Part shown: piece after piece, positions 10,070 through 19,349 of the stretch
How the letters are laid out: each line of letters begins with the position of its first letter
Numbering within the stretch: position 1 is the stretch's first letter
Assembly (NCBI GenBank): GCA_003963005.1
Contig: RXJW01000142.1
Coordinates: 1 to 58,227 of the forward strand
Length of the DNA stretch: 58,227 bases
DNA from: Burkholderiales bacterium
GTDB taxonomy: Bacteria > Pseudomonadota > Gammaproteobacteria > Burkholderiales > Burkholderiaceae_C
Reading direction: 5' to 3'
The notes under the pieces: model-generated
Told to the model about the DNA's origin: nothing
The model's database searches: none
What the model saw: only the letters and a program-made list of their open reading frames with translations
Made by a program: the position numbers and the translations under genes

Positions 10070-11503
10070 ATGATCCAGGTCCAACCCGTCATCATGGCCG
10101 GCGGCTCCGGCACGCGGCTGTGGCCGCTGTCCCGCGCCGGCTATCCGAAGCAGTTCCTCGTGCTCTCGGGCAACGAAAGCCTGTTCCAGCTCGCCGCGCG
10201 GCGCCTGGCCGCGCTGGCTGCCCCGGACCTGGCGCTGGCGGCGCCCTGCATCGTCGGCAACGAGGAACACCGCTTCCTGGTGCTCGACCAGCTCCGCGAA
10301 GTCAAGCTGGAGCCCAGCAGCGTGCTGCTGGAGCCGCTGGGCCGCAACACGGCGCCGGCCCTGACCCTGGCGGCGCTTGCCGCGCTGGAAGGCGGCGAGG
10401 ATCCGGTGCTCGTCGTCACGCCGGCCGACCAGACCGTCACGCAGCCCGCGGCCTTCACGGCCGCACTCCAGGACGCCATCCGCCTGGCGGCCGACGGCGC
10501 CATCGCCATCCTCGGCATCGCGCCGGACCGGCCTGAAACCGGCTATGGCTACATCCGCACCACCGCCGACGCCGGCGGGCTGGCCGTGGCCCAGTTCGTC
10601 GAGAAGCCCAACCAGCAGACCGCCGAGCGTTACCTCGCCGAGGGCGGCTACTACTGGAACAGCGGTATGTTCGTGCTGCGCGCCAGCGTCTGGATCCGGG
10701 CGCTGGAGCGCTTCCGCCCCGACATCGCCACCGCCACGCGCACCGCCTGGGACGCCCGCAAGACCGACGCCAAGTTCGTCCGCCCGGGCAAGGCCGAGTT
10801 CGCGGCCGTGCCGAGCGAGTCGGTGGACTACGCCGTCATGGAGCGCTGCCCCGGCACCGACATCCCGCTGCGCATGGTGGCGCTGGACGCCGGCTGGAAC
10901 GACCTCGGCGCCTGGGAGGCCGTCTGGCAGGTGGCCGACAAGGACGAAGCCGGCAATGCCTTCGTCGGCGATGCGCTGATCGCCGACAGCAAGAACACCC
11001 TCGTGCACGCCACGAGCCGCCTGGTGGGCGTGGTCGGCCTGACCGACATCGTCGTGGTGGAAACGCCCGACGCCGTGCTGGTGAGCGACCGGGCGCGCAG
11101 CCAGGAGGTCAAGCAGATCGTCAACCGCCTGGGCGCCGAGCAGCGTGGCGAGCAGGCCCTGCACCGCAAGGTGCACCGCCCCTGGGGCTGGTACGACAGC
11201 ATCGACAACGGCCCGCGCCACCAGGTCAAGCGCATCATGGTCAAGCCCGGCGCCAGCTTGAGCCTGCAGATGCACCACCACCGGGCGGAGCACTGGATCG
11301 TCGTCAGCGGCACGGCCGAGATCGTCAATGGCGACAAGACCATCCTGCTGACCGAGAACCAGTCCACCTACATCCCGCTCGGCCAGACCCACCGCCTGGC
11401 CAACCCGGGCAAGGTGCCCCTGGAGATCATCGAGGTGCAGTCGGGCTCGTACCTTGGCGAAGATGACATCGTCCGCTTCGAGGACACCTACGGTCGGGCC
11501 TGA
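10070..11503 (+). CDS. manC: Mannose-1-phosphate guanylyltransferase / mannose-6-phosphate isomerase
   Basis: Bifunctional enzyme of 477 residues making GDP-mannose, the precursor of GDP-L-fucose via Gmd and Fcl, both encoded in this locus (31041-33111). The N-terminal nucleotidyltransferase domain starts with [14 protein letters not shown] and contains YPKQFL; FVEKPN is the mid-domain signature. The C-terminal type II isomerase cupin begins near RPWGWYDSID and has HHHRAEHWIVVSGTAE and the TYIPLGQTHRL metal-binding region. No phosphomannomutase gene is in the window, so mannose-1-P must come from an enzyme encoded elsewhere. It starts 4 bp after galE and is followed by a probable terminator. 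Confidence 0.97.
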   Translation: MIQVQPVIMAGGSGTRLWPLSRAGYPKQFLVLSGNESLFQLAARRLAALAAPDLALAAPCIVGNEEHRFLVLDQLREVKLEPSSVLLEPLGRNTAPALTLAALAALEGGEDPVLVVTPADQTVTQPAAFTAALQDAIRLAADGAIAILGIAPDRPETGYGYIRTTADAGGLAVAQFVEKPNQQTAERYLAEGGYYWNSGMFVLRASVWIRALERFRPDIATATRTAWDARKTDAKFVRPGKAEFAAVPSESVDYAVMERCPGTDIPLRMVALDAGWNDLGAWEAVWQVADKDEAGNAFVGDALIADSKNTLVHATSRLVGVVGLTDIVVVETPDAVLVSDRARSQEVKQIVNRLGAEQRGEQALHRKVHRPWGWYDSIDNGPRHQVKRIMVKPGASLSLQMHHHRAEHWIVVSGTAEIVNGDKTILLTENQSTYIPLGQTHRLANPGKVPLEIIEVQSGSYLGEDDIVRFEDTYGRA

Positions 11504-11519
11504 CGACGCCGGTGCCCGC

Positions 11520-11544
11520 GCCGGGCCGTAAAAGCCCGGCTTTT
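11520..11544 (+). terminator. Probable intrinsic terminator after manC
   Basis: GCCGGGC (11520-11526) pairs with GCCCGGC (11534-11540) across a 7-nt loop and is followed by TTTT. It starts 17 bp after the manC stop. It suggests that the first four genes form one transcript and rmlBDAC another. The T-run is short, so termination may be partial. Confidence 0.5.
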
Positions 11545-11606
11545 CCTGGCCTTTCCACGGCTTGACGCCCCTAGCATGCCGTCCGGGCCCCCTTGAGAAC
11601 GACGAC

Positions 11607-12662
11607 ATGACGATCCTGGTCACCGGCGGCGCCGGCTTCATCGGCAGCAACTTCGTGCTCGACTGGCTGCGCCAGTCCGACGAGCCCGTCATCAACCTCG
11701 ACGCCCTCACCTACGCGGGCAACCTCGAGAACCTGGCCTCGCTGCAGGGCGACGCCCGCCACACCTTCGTGAAGGGTGACATCTGCGACCGCGCGCTGGT
11801 GGACCGCCTGCTGGCCGAATACCGGCCGCGCGCCCTCGTCCACTTCGCAGCCGAAAGCCACGTCGACCGCTCCATCCACGGCCCCGGCGCCTTCATGAAG
11901 ACCAACGTGGAAGGCACCTTCACGCTGCTGGAGGCCACCCGCGCCTACTGGAGCGGGCTCGCCGACGACGCCCGAGCCGCGTTCCGCTTCCATCACGTGT
12001 CGACCGACGAGGTCTACGGCTCCCTCAAGCCGACCGACCCGCCGTTCGCCGAGACGAACGCCTACGAGCCCAACAGCCCCTACAGCGCCAGCAAGGCCGC
12101 CAGCGACCACCTCGTGCGCGCCTGGCACCACACCTATGGGCTGCCGGTCGTCACCACCAACTGTTCCAACAACTACGGGCCCTATCACTTCCCCGAGAAG
12201 CTGATCCCGCTGATGATCGTCAACGCGCTCGCCGGCAAGCCGCTCCCGGTGTACGGCGACGGCCAGCAGATCCGCGACTGGCTCTACGTGACCGACCATT
12301 GCAGCGGCATCCGCGCGGTGCTCGCCGGTGGCACGCCGGGCGAGACCTACAACATCGGCGGCTGGAACGAGAAGGCCAACATCGACATCGTCAAGACGGT
12401 GTGCGCGCTGCTGGACGAACTCAAGCCCTCCGCCGAGGGCCCCTATGCCCGCCTCATCACCTACGTGAAGGACCGCCCCGGCCACGACCGCCGCTACGCG
12501 ATCGACGCGCGCAAGATCGAGCGCGAACTCGGCTGGCGCCCGGCCGAGACCTTCGAGACCGGCATCCGCAAGACCGTGCAGTGGTATCTGGACCACCCCG
12601 ACTGGGTCGCCCGCGTGCAAAGCGGCGCCTACCGCGAGTGGCTGGACAAGCAGTACGGCTGA
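11607..12662 (+). CDS. rmlB: dTDP-glucose 4,6-dehydratase
   Basis: Second step of dTDP-L-rhamnose synthesis. 351 residues. The NAD-binding motif is [11 protein letters not shown] at the N-terminus, the catalytic Asp/Glu region is STDEVYGSL, and the Tyr/Lys pair is in [30 protein letters not shown] is a signature of RmlB. The ATG at 11607 begins directly at the Rossmann fold; an upstream ATG at 11562 would add 15 residues with no family match. It starts 62 bp after the putative terminator, so it probably has its own promoter, though only a weak -10-like TAGCAT at 11572-11577 is visible. rmlD follows after 3 bp. Confidence 0.97.
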   Translation: MTILVTGGAGFIGSNFVLDWLRQSDEPVINLDALTYAGNLENLASLQGDARHTFVKGDICDRALVDRLLAEYRPRALVHFAAESHVDRSIHGPGAFMKTNVEGTFTLLEATRAYWSGLADDARAAFRFHHVSTDEVYGSLKPTDPPFAETNAYEPNSPYSASKAASDHLVRAWHHTYGLPVVTTNCSNNYGPYHFPEKLIPLMIVNALAGKPLPVYGDGQQIRDWLYVTDHCSGIRAVLAGGTPGETYNIGGWNEKANIDIVKTVCALLDELKPSAEGPYARLITYVKDRPGHDRRYAIDARKIERELGWRPAETFETGIRKTVQWYLDHPDWVARVQSGAYREWLDKQYG

Positions 12663-12665
12663 CGC

Positions 12666-13550
12666 ATGAAGATCCTGCTGCTCGGCAAGAACGGTCAGCT
12701 CGGCTGGGAGCTGCAGCGCTCGCTGGCCGTGGCGGGCGAGGTGGTGGCCCTGGGCCATGAAGACGGCGGCGACTTCCTGCAGCCCGACGCCCTGCTCGCC
12801 CGCGTGCAGGCGATCGCGCCCCAGGTCATCGTCAATGCCGCGGCTTACACCGCGGTGGACAAAGCCGAGAGCGAGCCCGAGGTCGCCCGCCAGGTGAATG
12901 CCCGCACGCCGGCGCTGCTGGCCATCGAAGCCCGGCGGACTGGCGCGATGCTGGTGCACTACTCGACCGACTACGTCTTCGACGGCAGCGGCAGCCACGC
13001 GCGCGATGAAGACGCCGCCATCGCCCCGCTCAACGTCTACGGCGCCACCAAGGCCGAGGGCGAGGACGCGATCCGGGCCAGCGGCTGCCAGCACCTGATC
13101 CTGCGCACCAGCTGGGTCTATGCCGCCCGTGGCGGCAACTTCGCCAAGACGATGCTGCGCCTCGCACAGGAGCGCGACCAGCTCAAGGTGATCGCCGACC
13201 AGATCGGCGCGCCGACCGGCGCCGACCTGCTGGCCGACCTGACCGTGCCGATGCTGCGCGCCGCGCGCGTGAACCCGGCGCTGATCGGCACCTACCACGC
13301 CGTGGCAGCCGGTGAGACGAGTTGGCACGCCTACGCCCGCTTCGTCATCGAATCGGCGCGCGCGCGAGGCATCAACATTCGGGTTGCGCCGGAGCACATC
13401 CTCGCCATCCCGACGAGCGACTACCCGACACCGGCGAAGCGTCCGCTCAATTCCCGCCTGGCCACTGCCAAGCTGCAGCAACGCTTCGGCCTGGTGCTGC
13501 CGCCCTGGCAACAGGGCGTGCAGCGCATGTTGACGGAGACTCTCCCATGA
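12666..13550 (+). CDS. rmlD: dTDP-4-dehydrorhamnose reductase
   Basis: Final NAD(P)H-dependent reduction giving dTDP-L-rhamnose. 294 residues. The N-terminus [16 protein letters not shown] carries the GxxGQxG dinucleotide motif; [22 protein letters not shown] and YGATKAEGE (Tyr/Lys pair) follow in family order. [17 protein letters not shown] is typical of RmlD. It lies in rmlB-rmlD-rmlA-rmlC order, and its stop overlaps the rmlA start by 4 bp (ATGA), indicating tight coupling. Confidence 0.97.
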   Translation: MKILLLGKNGQLGWELQRSLAVAGEVVALGHEDGGDFLQPDALLARVQAIAPQVIVNAAAYTAVDKAESEPEVARQVNARTPALLAIEARRTGAMLVHYSTDYVFDGSGSHARDEDAAIAPLNVYGATKAEGEDAIRASGCQHLILRTSWVYAARGGNFAKTMLRLAQERDQLKVIADQIGAPTGADLLADLTVPMLRAARVNPALIGTYHAVAAGETSWHAYARFVIESARARGINIRVAPEHILAIPTSDYPTPAKRPLNSRLATAKLQQRFGLVLPPWQQGVQRMLTETLP

Positions 13551-14434
13551 CCCTGGCTCGCAAAGGCATCATCCTCGCCGGTGGCTCCGGCACCCGGCTG
13601 CACCCCGCCACGCTGGCAGTCAGCAAGCAACTGCTGCCCGTGTACGACAAGCCGATGGTGTACTACCCGCTGACCACGCTCATGCTGGCCGGCATCCGCG
13701 ACATCCTGCTGATCAGCACGCCCCAGGACCTGCCGCGCTTCGAGGCGCTGCTGGGCGACGGCGCGCGCTGGGGGCTCAACATCAGCTACTGCGTTCAGCC
13801 GAGCCCGGACGGCCTCGCGCAGGCCTTCATCCTCGGCCGCCAGTTCATCGGCAACCACCCGAGCGCCCTGGTGCTGGGTGACAACATCTTCTACGGCCAG
13901 AGCTTCGGCACGCTGCTGGGCAATGCCACCTCGCGTGACCATGGCGCGACCGTCTTCGCCTACCACGTGACCGACCCCGAGCGCTACGGCGTCGTCGAGT
14001 TCGGCAAGGACCAGCGCGCCGTCTCCATCGAGGAAAAGCCCAAGGTCCCGAAGAGCAACTACGCGGTCACGGGCTTGTACTTCTACGACCAGCAGGTCTG
14101 CGACATCGCCGCGGACATCAAGCCCAGCGCCCGGGGCGAGCTGGAGATCACCGACGTCAATGCGCACTACCTGCGCGCCGGCCAGCTCAGCGTCGAGATC
14201 ATGGGCCGCGGCTACGCCTGGCTGGACACCGGCACCCACGACAGCCTCATGGAAGCCGGCCAGTTCATCGCCACGCTCGAGAAGCGCCAGGGCCTGAAGG
14301 TGGCCTGCCCGGAGGAGGTGGCCTTCCGCGCCGGGTGGATCAGCGCCGATGACGTCCGCGCGCTGGCCCATCCGCTGGCCAAAAACGGCTACGGGCAGTA
14401 CCTGCTCAAGCTGCTGTCCGACCTGGACGCATGA
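13547..14434 (+). CDS. rmlA: Glucose-1-phosphate thymidylyltransferase
   Basis: First step of the dTDP-L-rhamnose pathway, joining dTTP and glucose-1-phosphate. 295 residues. The nucleotidyltransferase motif is [19 protein letters not shown], followed by [33 protein letters not shown] and the sugar-binding [15 protein letters not shown] and [14 protein letters not shown] complete the family pattern. The ATG at 13547 lies inside the rmlD stop overlap and directly precedes the motif; a longer frame from 13322 would overlap rmlD by more than 200 bp and is rejected. The enzyme is classically feedback-inhibited by dTDP-rhamnose, a family property. Confidence 0.97.
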   Translation: MTLARKGIILAGGSGTRLHPATLAVSKQLLPVYDKPMVYYPLTTLMLAGIRDILLISTPQDLPRFEALLGDGARWGLNISYCVQPSPDGLAQAFILGRQFIGNHPSALVLGDNIFYGQSFGTLLGNATSRDHGATVFAYHVTDPERYGVVEFGKDQRAVSIEEKPKVPKSNYAVTGLYFYDQQVCDIAADIKPSARGELEITDVNAHYLRAGQLSVEIMGRGYAWLDTGTHDSLMEAGQFIATLEKRQGLKVACPEEVAFRAGWISADDVRALAHPLAKNGYGQYLLKLLSDLDA

Positions 14435-14435
14435 C

Positions 14436-14987
14436 ATGCAAGCGACCCCGACCGCCCTGCCGGACGTCCTGCTGATCGAACCCAAGGTCTTCGGCGACGC
14501 GCGCGGCTTCTTCCTGGAAAGCTGGAACGAAGGCCGCTTCAATGCCGCCATCGGCTACCCGGTCAAGTTCGTGCAGGACAACCACTCCCGCTCCTCGCGC
14601 GGCGTGCTGCGCGGCATCCACTACCAGCTCGCGCCGCATGCCCAGGGCAAGCTCGTGCGCTGCGTGGCGGGCAAGGTGTTCGACGTGGCCGTCGACCTAC
14701 GCCGCACGAGCCCCACCTTCGGCCGCTGGGTGGGCCACGAGCTGTCGGCCGAGAACCAGCGCCAGATGTGGATACCGCCGGGCTTCGGCCACGGTTTCTT
14801 GGTGCTGAGCGAGACGGCCGACTTCCTCTACAAGACCAGTGGCGAATACGCCCCCGACTGCGAGGGCGCGGTGCGCTGGGACGACCCCACGCTGGCCATC
14901 GCCTGGCCGCTGGAAGGCCTGCAGCTCCAGCTCTCGGCCAAGGACGTCAACGCGCCGCTGCTCGAAGCGGCGCGCACCTTCGACTGA
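14436..14987 (+). CDS. rmlC: dTDP-4-dehydrorhamnose 3,5-epimerase
   Basis: Cupin-fold epimerase acting between RmlB and RmlD. 183 residues, the normal length. FGDARGFFLESWNE, FVQDNHSRSSRGVLRGIHYQ (with the substrate-contacting Arg and catalytic His), KVFDVAVDLRRTSPTFG and IPPGFGHGFLVLS are all conserved RmlC segments. It begins one base after the rmlA stop. Its own stop lies only 4 bp from the stop of the convergent ugd gene, leaving no room for a separate terminator. Confidence 0.97.
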   Translation: MQATPTALPDVLLIEPKVFGDARGFFLESWNEGRFNAAIGYPVKFVQDNHSRSSRGVLRGIHYQLAPHAQGKLVRCVAGKVFDVAVDLRRTSPTFGRWVGHELSAENQRQMWIPPGFGHGFLVLSETADFLYKTSGEYAPDCEGAVRWDDPTLAIAWPLEGLQLQLSAKDVNAPLLEAARTFD

Positions 14988-14991
14988 GGCT

Positions 14992-16317
14992 TCAGCCGCG
15001 GCCGATGCCGCTGTACTCGATGCCCAGGGCCTTCATCAGCTTCGGGTCGTAGAGATTGCGGCCGTCGAAGATGACCGGCTGCTTCAGCGTCGCCTTGATG
15101 GCATCGAAGTCCGGCGTGCGGAACTCCTTCCATTCGGTGACGATCAGCAGGGCGTCGGCCCCTTGCAGTGCATCTTCAGCGCGCCGCAAGAAACTCACGT
15201 CATCACGCGGCCCCAGCACCCGCGAAGCCTCCGGCACGGCGACCGGGTCATAGGCTGCGACCGTGGCCCCGCGACGGGTCAGCTCGTCGATCACGATCAG
15301 CGAAGGCGCCTCACGCATGTCGTCGGTGTCCGGCTTGAACGCCAGGCCCCACAGCGCGAAGCGACGCCCCGCAAGGTTCTCGCCGAAGCGTGCGACGACC
15401 TTGTCGACCAGCACGCGCTTCTGGCGCTCGTTTGCCAGCTCGACGGCCGTGAGCACCTGCAATGTCACGTCGTGCTCGGCACCCGTGCGCACGAGGGCCT
15501 TGACATCCTTCGGGAAGCACGAGCCGCCGTATCCCGCACCGGCATACAAGAACTGATAGCCGATGCGCGGGTCTGAGCCGATGCCGCGCCGCACCAGCTC
15601 GATGTCGGCCCCAACCTTCTCAGCCAGCAGCGCCAGCTCATTCATGAAACTGATGCGCGTGGCCAGCATGGCGTTGGCCGCGTACTTCGTGAACTCCGCG
15701 CTCTTCACGTCCATGATGAGCATGCGGTCCTGCGTGCGGTTGAATGGCGCGTACAGCGCCCGCATCAGCAGCGTGGCCTGCTCATCGTCAGCCCCGATGA
15801 TGATCCGGTCGGGCTTCATGAAGTCCTCGACCGCGGCGCCTTCCTTCAGAAACTCGGGGTTCGAGATCACGGCATACGGCATGTCGCCGCGCCCGCGCTT
15901 CTCGAGTTCTTCCTGGATGGCCGCTCGCACCTTGTCTGCAGTGCCCACCGGCACCGTGCTCTTGTCGACGATGACCTTGTAATCGGTCATGCGCTGGCCG
16001 ATGGAGCGCGCGGCAGCCACCACGTACTGCAAATCGGCCGAGCCGTCTTCGTCGGGCGGTGTGCCAACGCCGACGAACAGCAGCGTGCCGTGCTGCACCG
16101 CGTGGTCAACGTCCGTCGTGAACTGCAGGCGCCCTGCCGCAGCATTGCGCCGGACGATGTCCCGCAGCCCGGGTTCGTGGATCGGAATCTCGCCGTTATT
16201 GAGGACGCGGATCTTCTCCGGGTCCACATCCAGGCACACCACGTGGTTGCCCATTTCCGCCAGGCAAGCGCCTGTCACCAGGCCCACGTAGCCCGTCCCG
16301 ATGGCCGTCACCTTCAT
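14992..16317 (-). CDS. ugd: UDP-glucose 6-dehydrogenase
   Basis: Oxidises UDP-glucose to UDP-glucuronate with two NAD+. 441 residues. The N-terminal NAD domain starts with [19 protein letters not shown]. The catalytic cysteine is in [14 protein letters not shown], preceded by [14 protein letters not shown] and [36 protein letters not shown] is the C-terminal domain signature. It is the last gene of the minus-strand half of the locus and lies 88 bp after the UDP-glucuronate epimerase gene. Together they provide UDP-GlcA and UDP-GalA, making the polymer very probably acidic. Confidence 0.97.
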   Translation of the reverse strand: MKVTAIGTGYVGLVTGACLAEMGNHVVCLDVDPEKIRVLNNGEIPIHEPGLRDIVRRNAAAGRLQFTTDVDHAVQHGTLLFVGVGTPPDEDGSADLQYVVAAARSIGQRMTDYKVIVDKSTVPVGTADKVRAAIQEELEKRGRGDMPYAVISNPEFLKEGAAVEDFMKPDRIIIGADDEQATLLMRALYAPFNRTQDRMLIMDVKSAEFTKYAANAMLATRISFMNELALLAEKVGADIELVRRGIGSDPRIGYQFLYAGAGYGGSCFPKDVKALVRTGAEHDVTLQVLTAVELANERQKRVLVDKVVARFGENLAGRRFALWGLAFKPDTDDMREAPSLIVIDELTRRGATVAAYDPVAVPEASRVLGPRDDVSFLRRAEDALQGADALLIVTEWKEFRTPDFDAIKATLKQPVIFDGRNLYDPKLMKALGIEYSGIGRG

Positions 16318-16405
16318 CGCACATCCCCGTCAGGTTGGAGTCACGCATTTGTAGTGATCGCGTGTGACAGGGATATGGACGTGCGTGGCGGTTGGGACGC
16401 TCCCC

Positions 16406-17413
16406 TCAGACTTTGTAGTAGTCCCGGTACCAGGCGACAAACCGCTGGATGCCTTCAGGCACGGGCATCGCCGGCCGGAAGCCCGTCCACTGCGCCAGCT
16501 CTTCCACGTCGGCGTGGGTGGCCGGCACGTCGCCGTCCTGCATCGGCAGGAAGTTCTTGATCGCTTCCCGGCCCACGGCCTGCTCGATGGCCTCGATGAA
16601 GCTCATCAGCTCGATCGGCGCGTGGTTGCCGATGTTGAACACGCGGTACGGGGCGCTGGAGCGTGCCGGGTCAGCCGTCGCGGGGTCGTAGCCGGGGTCC
16701 GCGGTGGCGGTGCGGTCCAGCACGCGCACCACGCCTTCGGCGATGTCGTCGATGTAGGTGAAGTCGCGGATCATCTTGCCGTGGTTGAACACGTTGATGG
16801 CGCGGCCTTCGATGATGGCCTTGGTGAACAGGAACAGCGCCATGTCCGGCCGGCCCCAGGGACCGTACACCGTGAAGAAGCGCAGCCCCGTGGTGGGCAG
16901 GCCGAACAGGTGCGAGTAGGTGTGGGCCATCAGCTCGTTGGCCTTCTTGGTGGCCGCGTACAGGCTGATGGGGTGGTCGACGCTGTGGTGCTCGGAGAAC
17001 GGCATCAGCGTGTTGCCGCCGTACACGCTGGAGCTGGACGCATAGGCCAGGTGTTGCACGCCGTTGTGGCGGCAGCCTTCCAGGATGTTGGTGAAGCCGA
17101 CGATGTTGCTGTCGATGTAGGCGTGCGGGTTCTCGATGGAGTAGCGCACACCGGCCTGCGCGGCCAAGTGCACGACCCGGTCGAACTTCTGCTCGGCGAA
17201 CAAGCGGGCCATGCCGTCCCGGTCGGCCACATCAAGTTTCACGAAACTGAAACCCGGCTTGCCGGTCAGGCGTGCCAGGCGGTCCTGCTTGAGTTGCGGG
17301 CTGTAGTAGTCGTTCAGGTTGTCCAGGCCCACCACCTGGTCGCCACGGGCGAGCAGGATCTGGCTGACGTGCATGCCGATGAAGCCGGCTGCGCCGGTGA
17401 CGAGAACTTTCAC
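16406..17413 (-). CDS. UDP-glucuronate 4-epimerase (CapI/LpsL/WbnF-type)
   Basis: Extended short-chain dehydrogenase of 335 residues. The NAD motif is [16 protein letters not shown]. The next segment [17 protein letters not shown] is characteristic of UDP-glucuronate epimerases, which differ from GalE here. [11 protein letters not shown] and [15 protein letters not shown] hold the catalytic Ser/Thr and Tyr/Lys. [20 protein letters not shown] is another subgroup hallmark. The expected reaction is UDP-GlcA to UDP-GalA, using the product of the neighbouring ugd. It lies between the WecG-like transferase and ugd on the same strand. The exact substrate is inferred from subgroup similarity and context. 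Confidence 0.9.
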   Translation of the reverse strand: MKVLVTGAAGFIGMHVSQILLARGDQVVGLDNLNDYYSPQLKQDRLARLTGKPGFSFVKLDVADRDGMARLFAEQKFDRVVHLAAQAGVRYSIENPHAYIDSNIVGFTNILEGCRHNGVQHLAYASSSSVYGGNTLMPFSEHHSVDHPISLYAATKKANELMAHTYSHLFGLPTTGLRFFTVYGPWGRPDMALFLFTKAIIEGRAINVFNHGKMIRDFTYIDDIAEGVVRVLDRTATADPGYDPATADPARSSAPYRVFNIGNHAPIELMSFIEAIEQAVGREAIKNFLPMQDGDVPATHADVEELAQWTGFRPAMPVPEGIQRFVAWYRDYYKV

Positions 17414-17452
17414 GCGTTGATCTCCCGAGAACAGCGCGGGATTGTCGCTGGT

Positions 17453-18217
17453 TCAGCCTCGCAAGAGCTGCTTGGCGGCCCCCCAGATGAAGAGGCTGTT
17501 CGTGACCAGGTAGCGACGCCACAGCCTCCGAGGCTCGCTGGCCAGCCGGTGCAGCCATTCCAGTCCGGCGCGCTGCATCCACAGCGGCGCCCGCCGAACA
17601 GTGCCAGCGTGGTAGTCAAACGCCGCCCCCACGCCGACCATCACACCCTGGACCTGCCCCCGCTGTGCCGCCATCCAGAGTTCCTGCTTGGGGCAGCCGA
17701 GCGACACCCAGACCGTCCCGGCGCCCGAGGCATTGATCGCCGCGACGTCGGCAGCCAATTCCTCAGCCGCGGGCTTGCGAAACGGCGGCGATATCGTGCC
17801 GGCGATCACCAGGCCCGGAAAGGCCTCAAGCAGCCGGCGCTGCAGCAGCACCAAGGTGTCGGCCGTGCCACCGTACAGGAAGATGCCTTCGCCGCGCTGG
17901 GCAGCGAGGGCGCAATAGCGCCACATGAGGTCAGGCCCGTTGATGCGCTGCTGGCCAGCCCCCCCCAGCCGCCGCATCATCCAGGCCACCGGCGCACCGT
18001 CAGACGTCACCATGTCTGCCTCTCGCAGCACTCGCCCGAAGGCAGGGTCCTGGGTCCCCGTCACGACGGAATGCGCATTGCTGATGCAGACGTAGCGGCT
18101 TTCTCGCCGTGCCGCCCAGGTGCTGATGCGGCGCAGCGCCTCATCCCAGGTGAGCGCATCAAGCGGCTGTCCGAGGACGGAGATGCGACGGCGCTCAGTC
18201 ACGGCGGGGGCCTTCAT
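17453..18217 (-). CDS. WecG/TagA/CpsF-family glycosyltransferase (GT26)
   Basis: 254-residue GT26 transferase that adds a sugar to an undecaprenyl-linked acceptor at the inner membrane. Family motifs are YVCISNAHSVV, ADMVTSDGAPVAWMMRRLGG (with the catalytic Asp region), RINGPDLMWRYC, FLYGG and WVSLGCPKQELWM. The C-terminus is basic and hydrophobic (RRLWRRYLVTNSLFIWGA), consistent with peripheral membrane binding. The start overlaps the end of the preceding GT4 gene by 23 bp. The coding strand has a run of eight G at 17959-17966. Donor and acceptor sugars cannot be told from sequence; ManNAc-type or glucosyl transfer is known in the family. Confidence 0.92.
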   Translation of the reverse strand: MKAPAVTERRRISVLGQPLDALTWDEALRRISTWAARRESRYVCISNAHSVVTGTQDPAFGRVLREADMVTSDGAPVAWMMRRLGGAGQQRINGPDLMWRYCALAAQRGEGIFLYGGTADTLVLLQRRLLEAFPGLVIAGTISPPFRKPAAEELAADVAAINASGAGTVWVSLGCPKQELWMAAQRGQVQGVMVGVGAAFDYHAGTVRRAPLWMQRAGLEWLHRLASEPRRLWRRYLVTNSLFIWGAAKQLLRG

Positions 18218-19349
18218 CGATCGCTTCCTGGTAAATCGTCATCAGCTGGGCGTAGTTGCAATCCGCCGTGTAGCGGGCTTCATGGACAGCACGGGCCCGC
18301 TGGCCCATCGCGGCCAAGTCCTGCGGATGCTCTTGGGCCCAGCGCATGCATTTGTGGAGCGCAACCGAGTCTCCGGGCTCAAACAACAACCCCGTCAGGC
18401 CGTCCTGAACCAGTTCGGCCATGGCACCCAAGCGACTCGCGATCACCGGCAATCCGCTCGCATAAGCCTCCACCAGCGTCCTCGGGAAGTTCTCGTAGCA
18501 GATGCTGGGCAACACAAGTGCCGCTGCGCTGCGCATGGATGCTGCAACCGCTTCGAGCGGTTGGGCGCCTTCCGAGCGCAGCCCTGGGGCGTGGTTGACC
18601 ACATCGCGCAGAGGCCCGTCACCAATGACTCGCACGGGCTCGGCCAAGCCGGCACTCGCGGCGGCCAGGGCCTCAATGCCCTTCTCGTGGGACAGGCGCC
18701 CTACGAACAAGAGCCCCCGCCGCGGCACCTCTGACGCGGCCGGCAGGTCGGCAAAGTTCGGTTTCACCAGGATGCGCTCGCTGGGCAAGCCACCCTCGAC
18801 AAACTTGCGTCGCGCAAAGTCGGTGAGCGCAATGAACCGGTTCACGCGACGATGCCAAGTCCCCAGCGCCCTGTGCGTCATCAGCATGCCAACCAACACC
18901 GTCGACTGCACCACGGACCCCCGATAGCACCCGCGCACCGCGCCACGCCACGGCACATGACCCACACAGTCCTCGCACACCCGCTTCTCACGCAGCAGCA
19001 TGGCCTGCGGGCACAGCAATCGAAAGTTGTGCAGCGTCTGCACCACCGGCACACCGGCCTCCTGAGCGGCCCAGTGGATGGCTGGCGACATCAGCGGAAA
19101 GCTGTTGTGCACATGAACCACATCAGGTCGGAATGCGCGGCAATGCTCGCGCAGCTGCTGCGCAGCCGGACGCGACCAGATCGTCCGGCCGACCAACTCG
19201 ATGCGCCCCATGCCTGCGATGTCATCGTTGTGAAGCTGCATGGGCAGCACCTCAACCCCGCGGGAGCGCAGCAGGGCGATTTCATCGTCCACGACGCTGT
19301 CCTCACCGCCCCGCTGCTGGTAGGCGTTGTGGGCCACCAGCACCCTCAT
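18195..19349 (-). CDS. Glycosyltransferase family 4
   Basis: 384-residue GT-B fold transferase. The N-terminal domain opens with MRVLVAHNAYQQRGGEDSVV and contains VVHVHNSFPLMSPA. A cysteine-bearing segment (LLCPQAMLLREKRVCEDC) is common in this GT4 subgroup. The C-terminal nucleotide-sugar domain has LLFVGRLSHEKGIEAL and LPSICYENFPRTLVEAYASG, the E-x7-E region. The ATG at 19349 was chosen at the 4-bp ATGA overlap with the upstream gene; an earlier ATG at 19451 would overlap that gene by about 100 bp. Probably adds one sugar of the repeat unit. Confidence 0.93.
   Translation of the reverse strand: MRVLVAHNAYQQRGGEDSVVDDEIALLRSRGVEVLPMQLHNDDIAGMGRIELVGRTIWSRPAAQQLREHCRAFRPDVVHVHNSFPLMSPAIHWAAQEAGVPVVQTLHNFRLLCPQAMLLREKRVCEDCVGHVPWRGAVRGCYRGSVVQSTVLVGMLMTHRALGTWHRRVNRFIALTDFARRKFVEGGLPSERILVKPNFADLPAASEVPRRGLLFVGRLSHEKGIEALAAASAGLAEPVRVIGDGPLRDVVNHAPGLRSEGAQPLEAVAASMRSAAALVLPSICYENFPRTLVEAYASGLPVIASRLGAMAELVQDGLTGLLFEPGDSVALHKCMRWAQEHPQDLAAMGQRARAVHEARYTADCNYAQLMTIYQEAIDEGPRRD

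Noticed and set aside
11571..13511. 646-codon minus-strand frame opposite rmlB and rmlD
   Set aside because: Antisense shadow of two clear genes; no recognisable domain, no ribosome-binding site, composition typical of a reversed GC-rich frame.
17959..17966. Run of eight G (coding strand) in the GT26 gene, with a run of seven at 30449-30455 in the polymerase-like gene, considered as phase-variation tracts
   Set aside because: At this GC content runs of 7-8 are expected several times by chance in 58 kb, and no alternative-frame design or repeat is seen around them.
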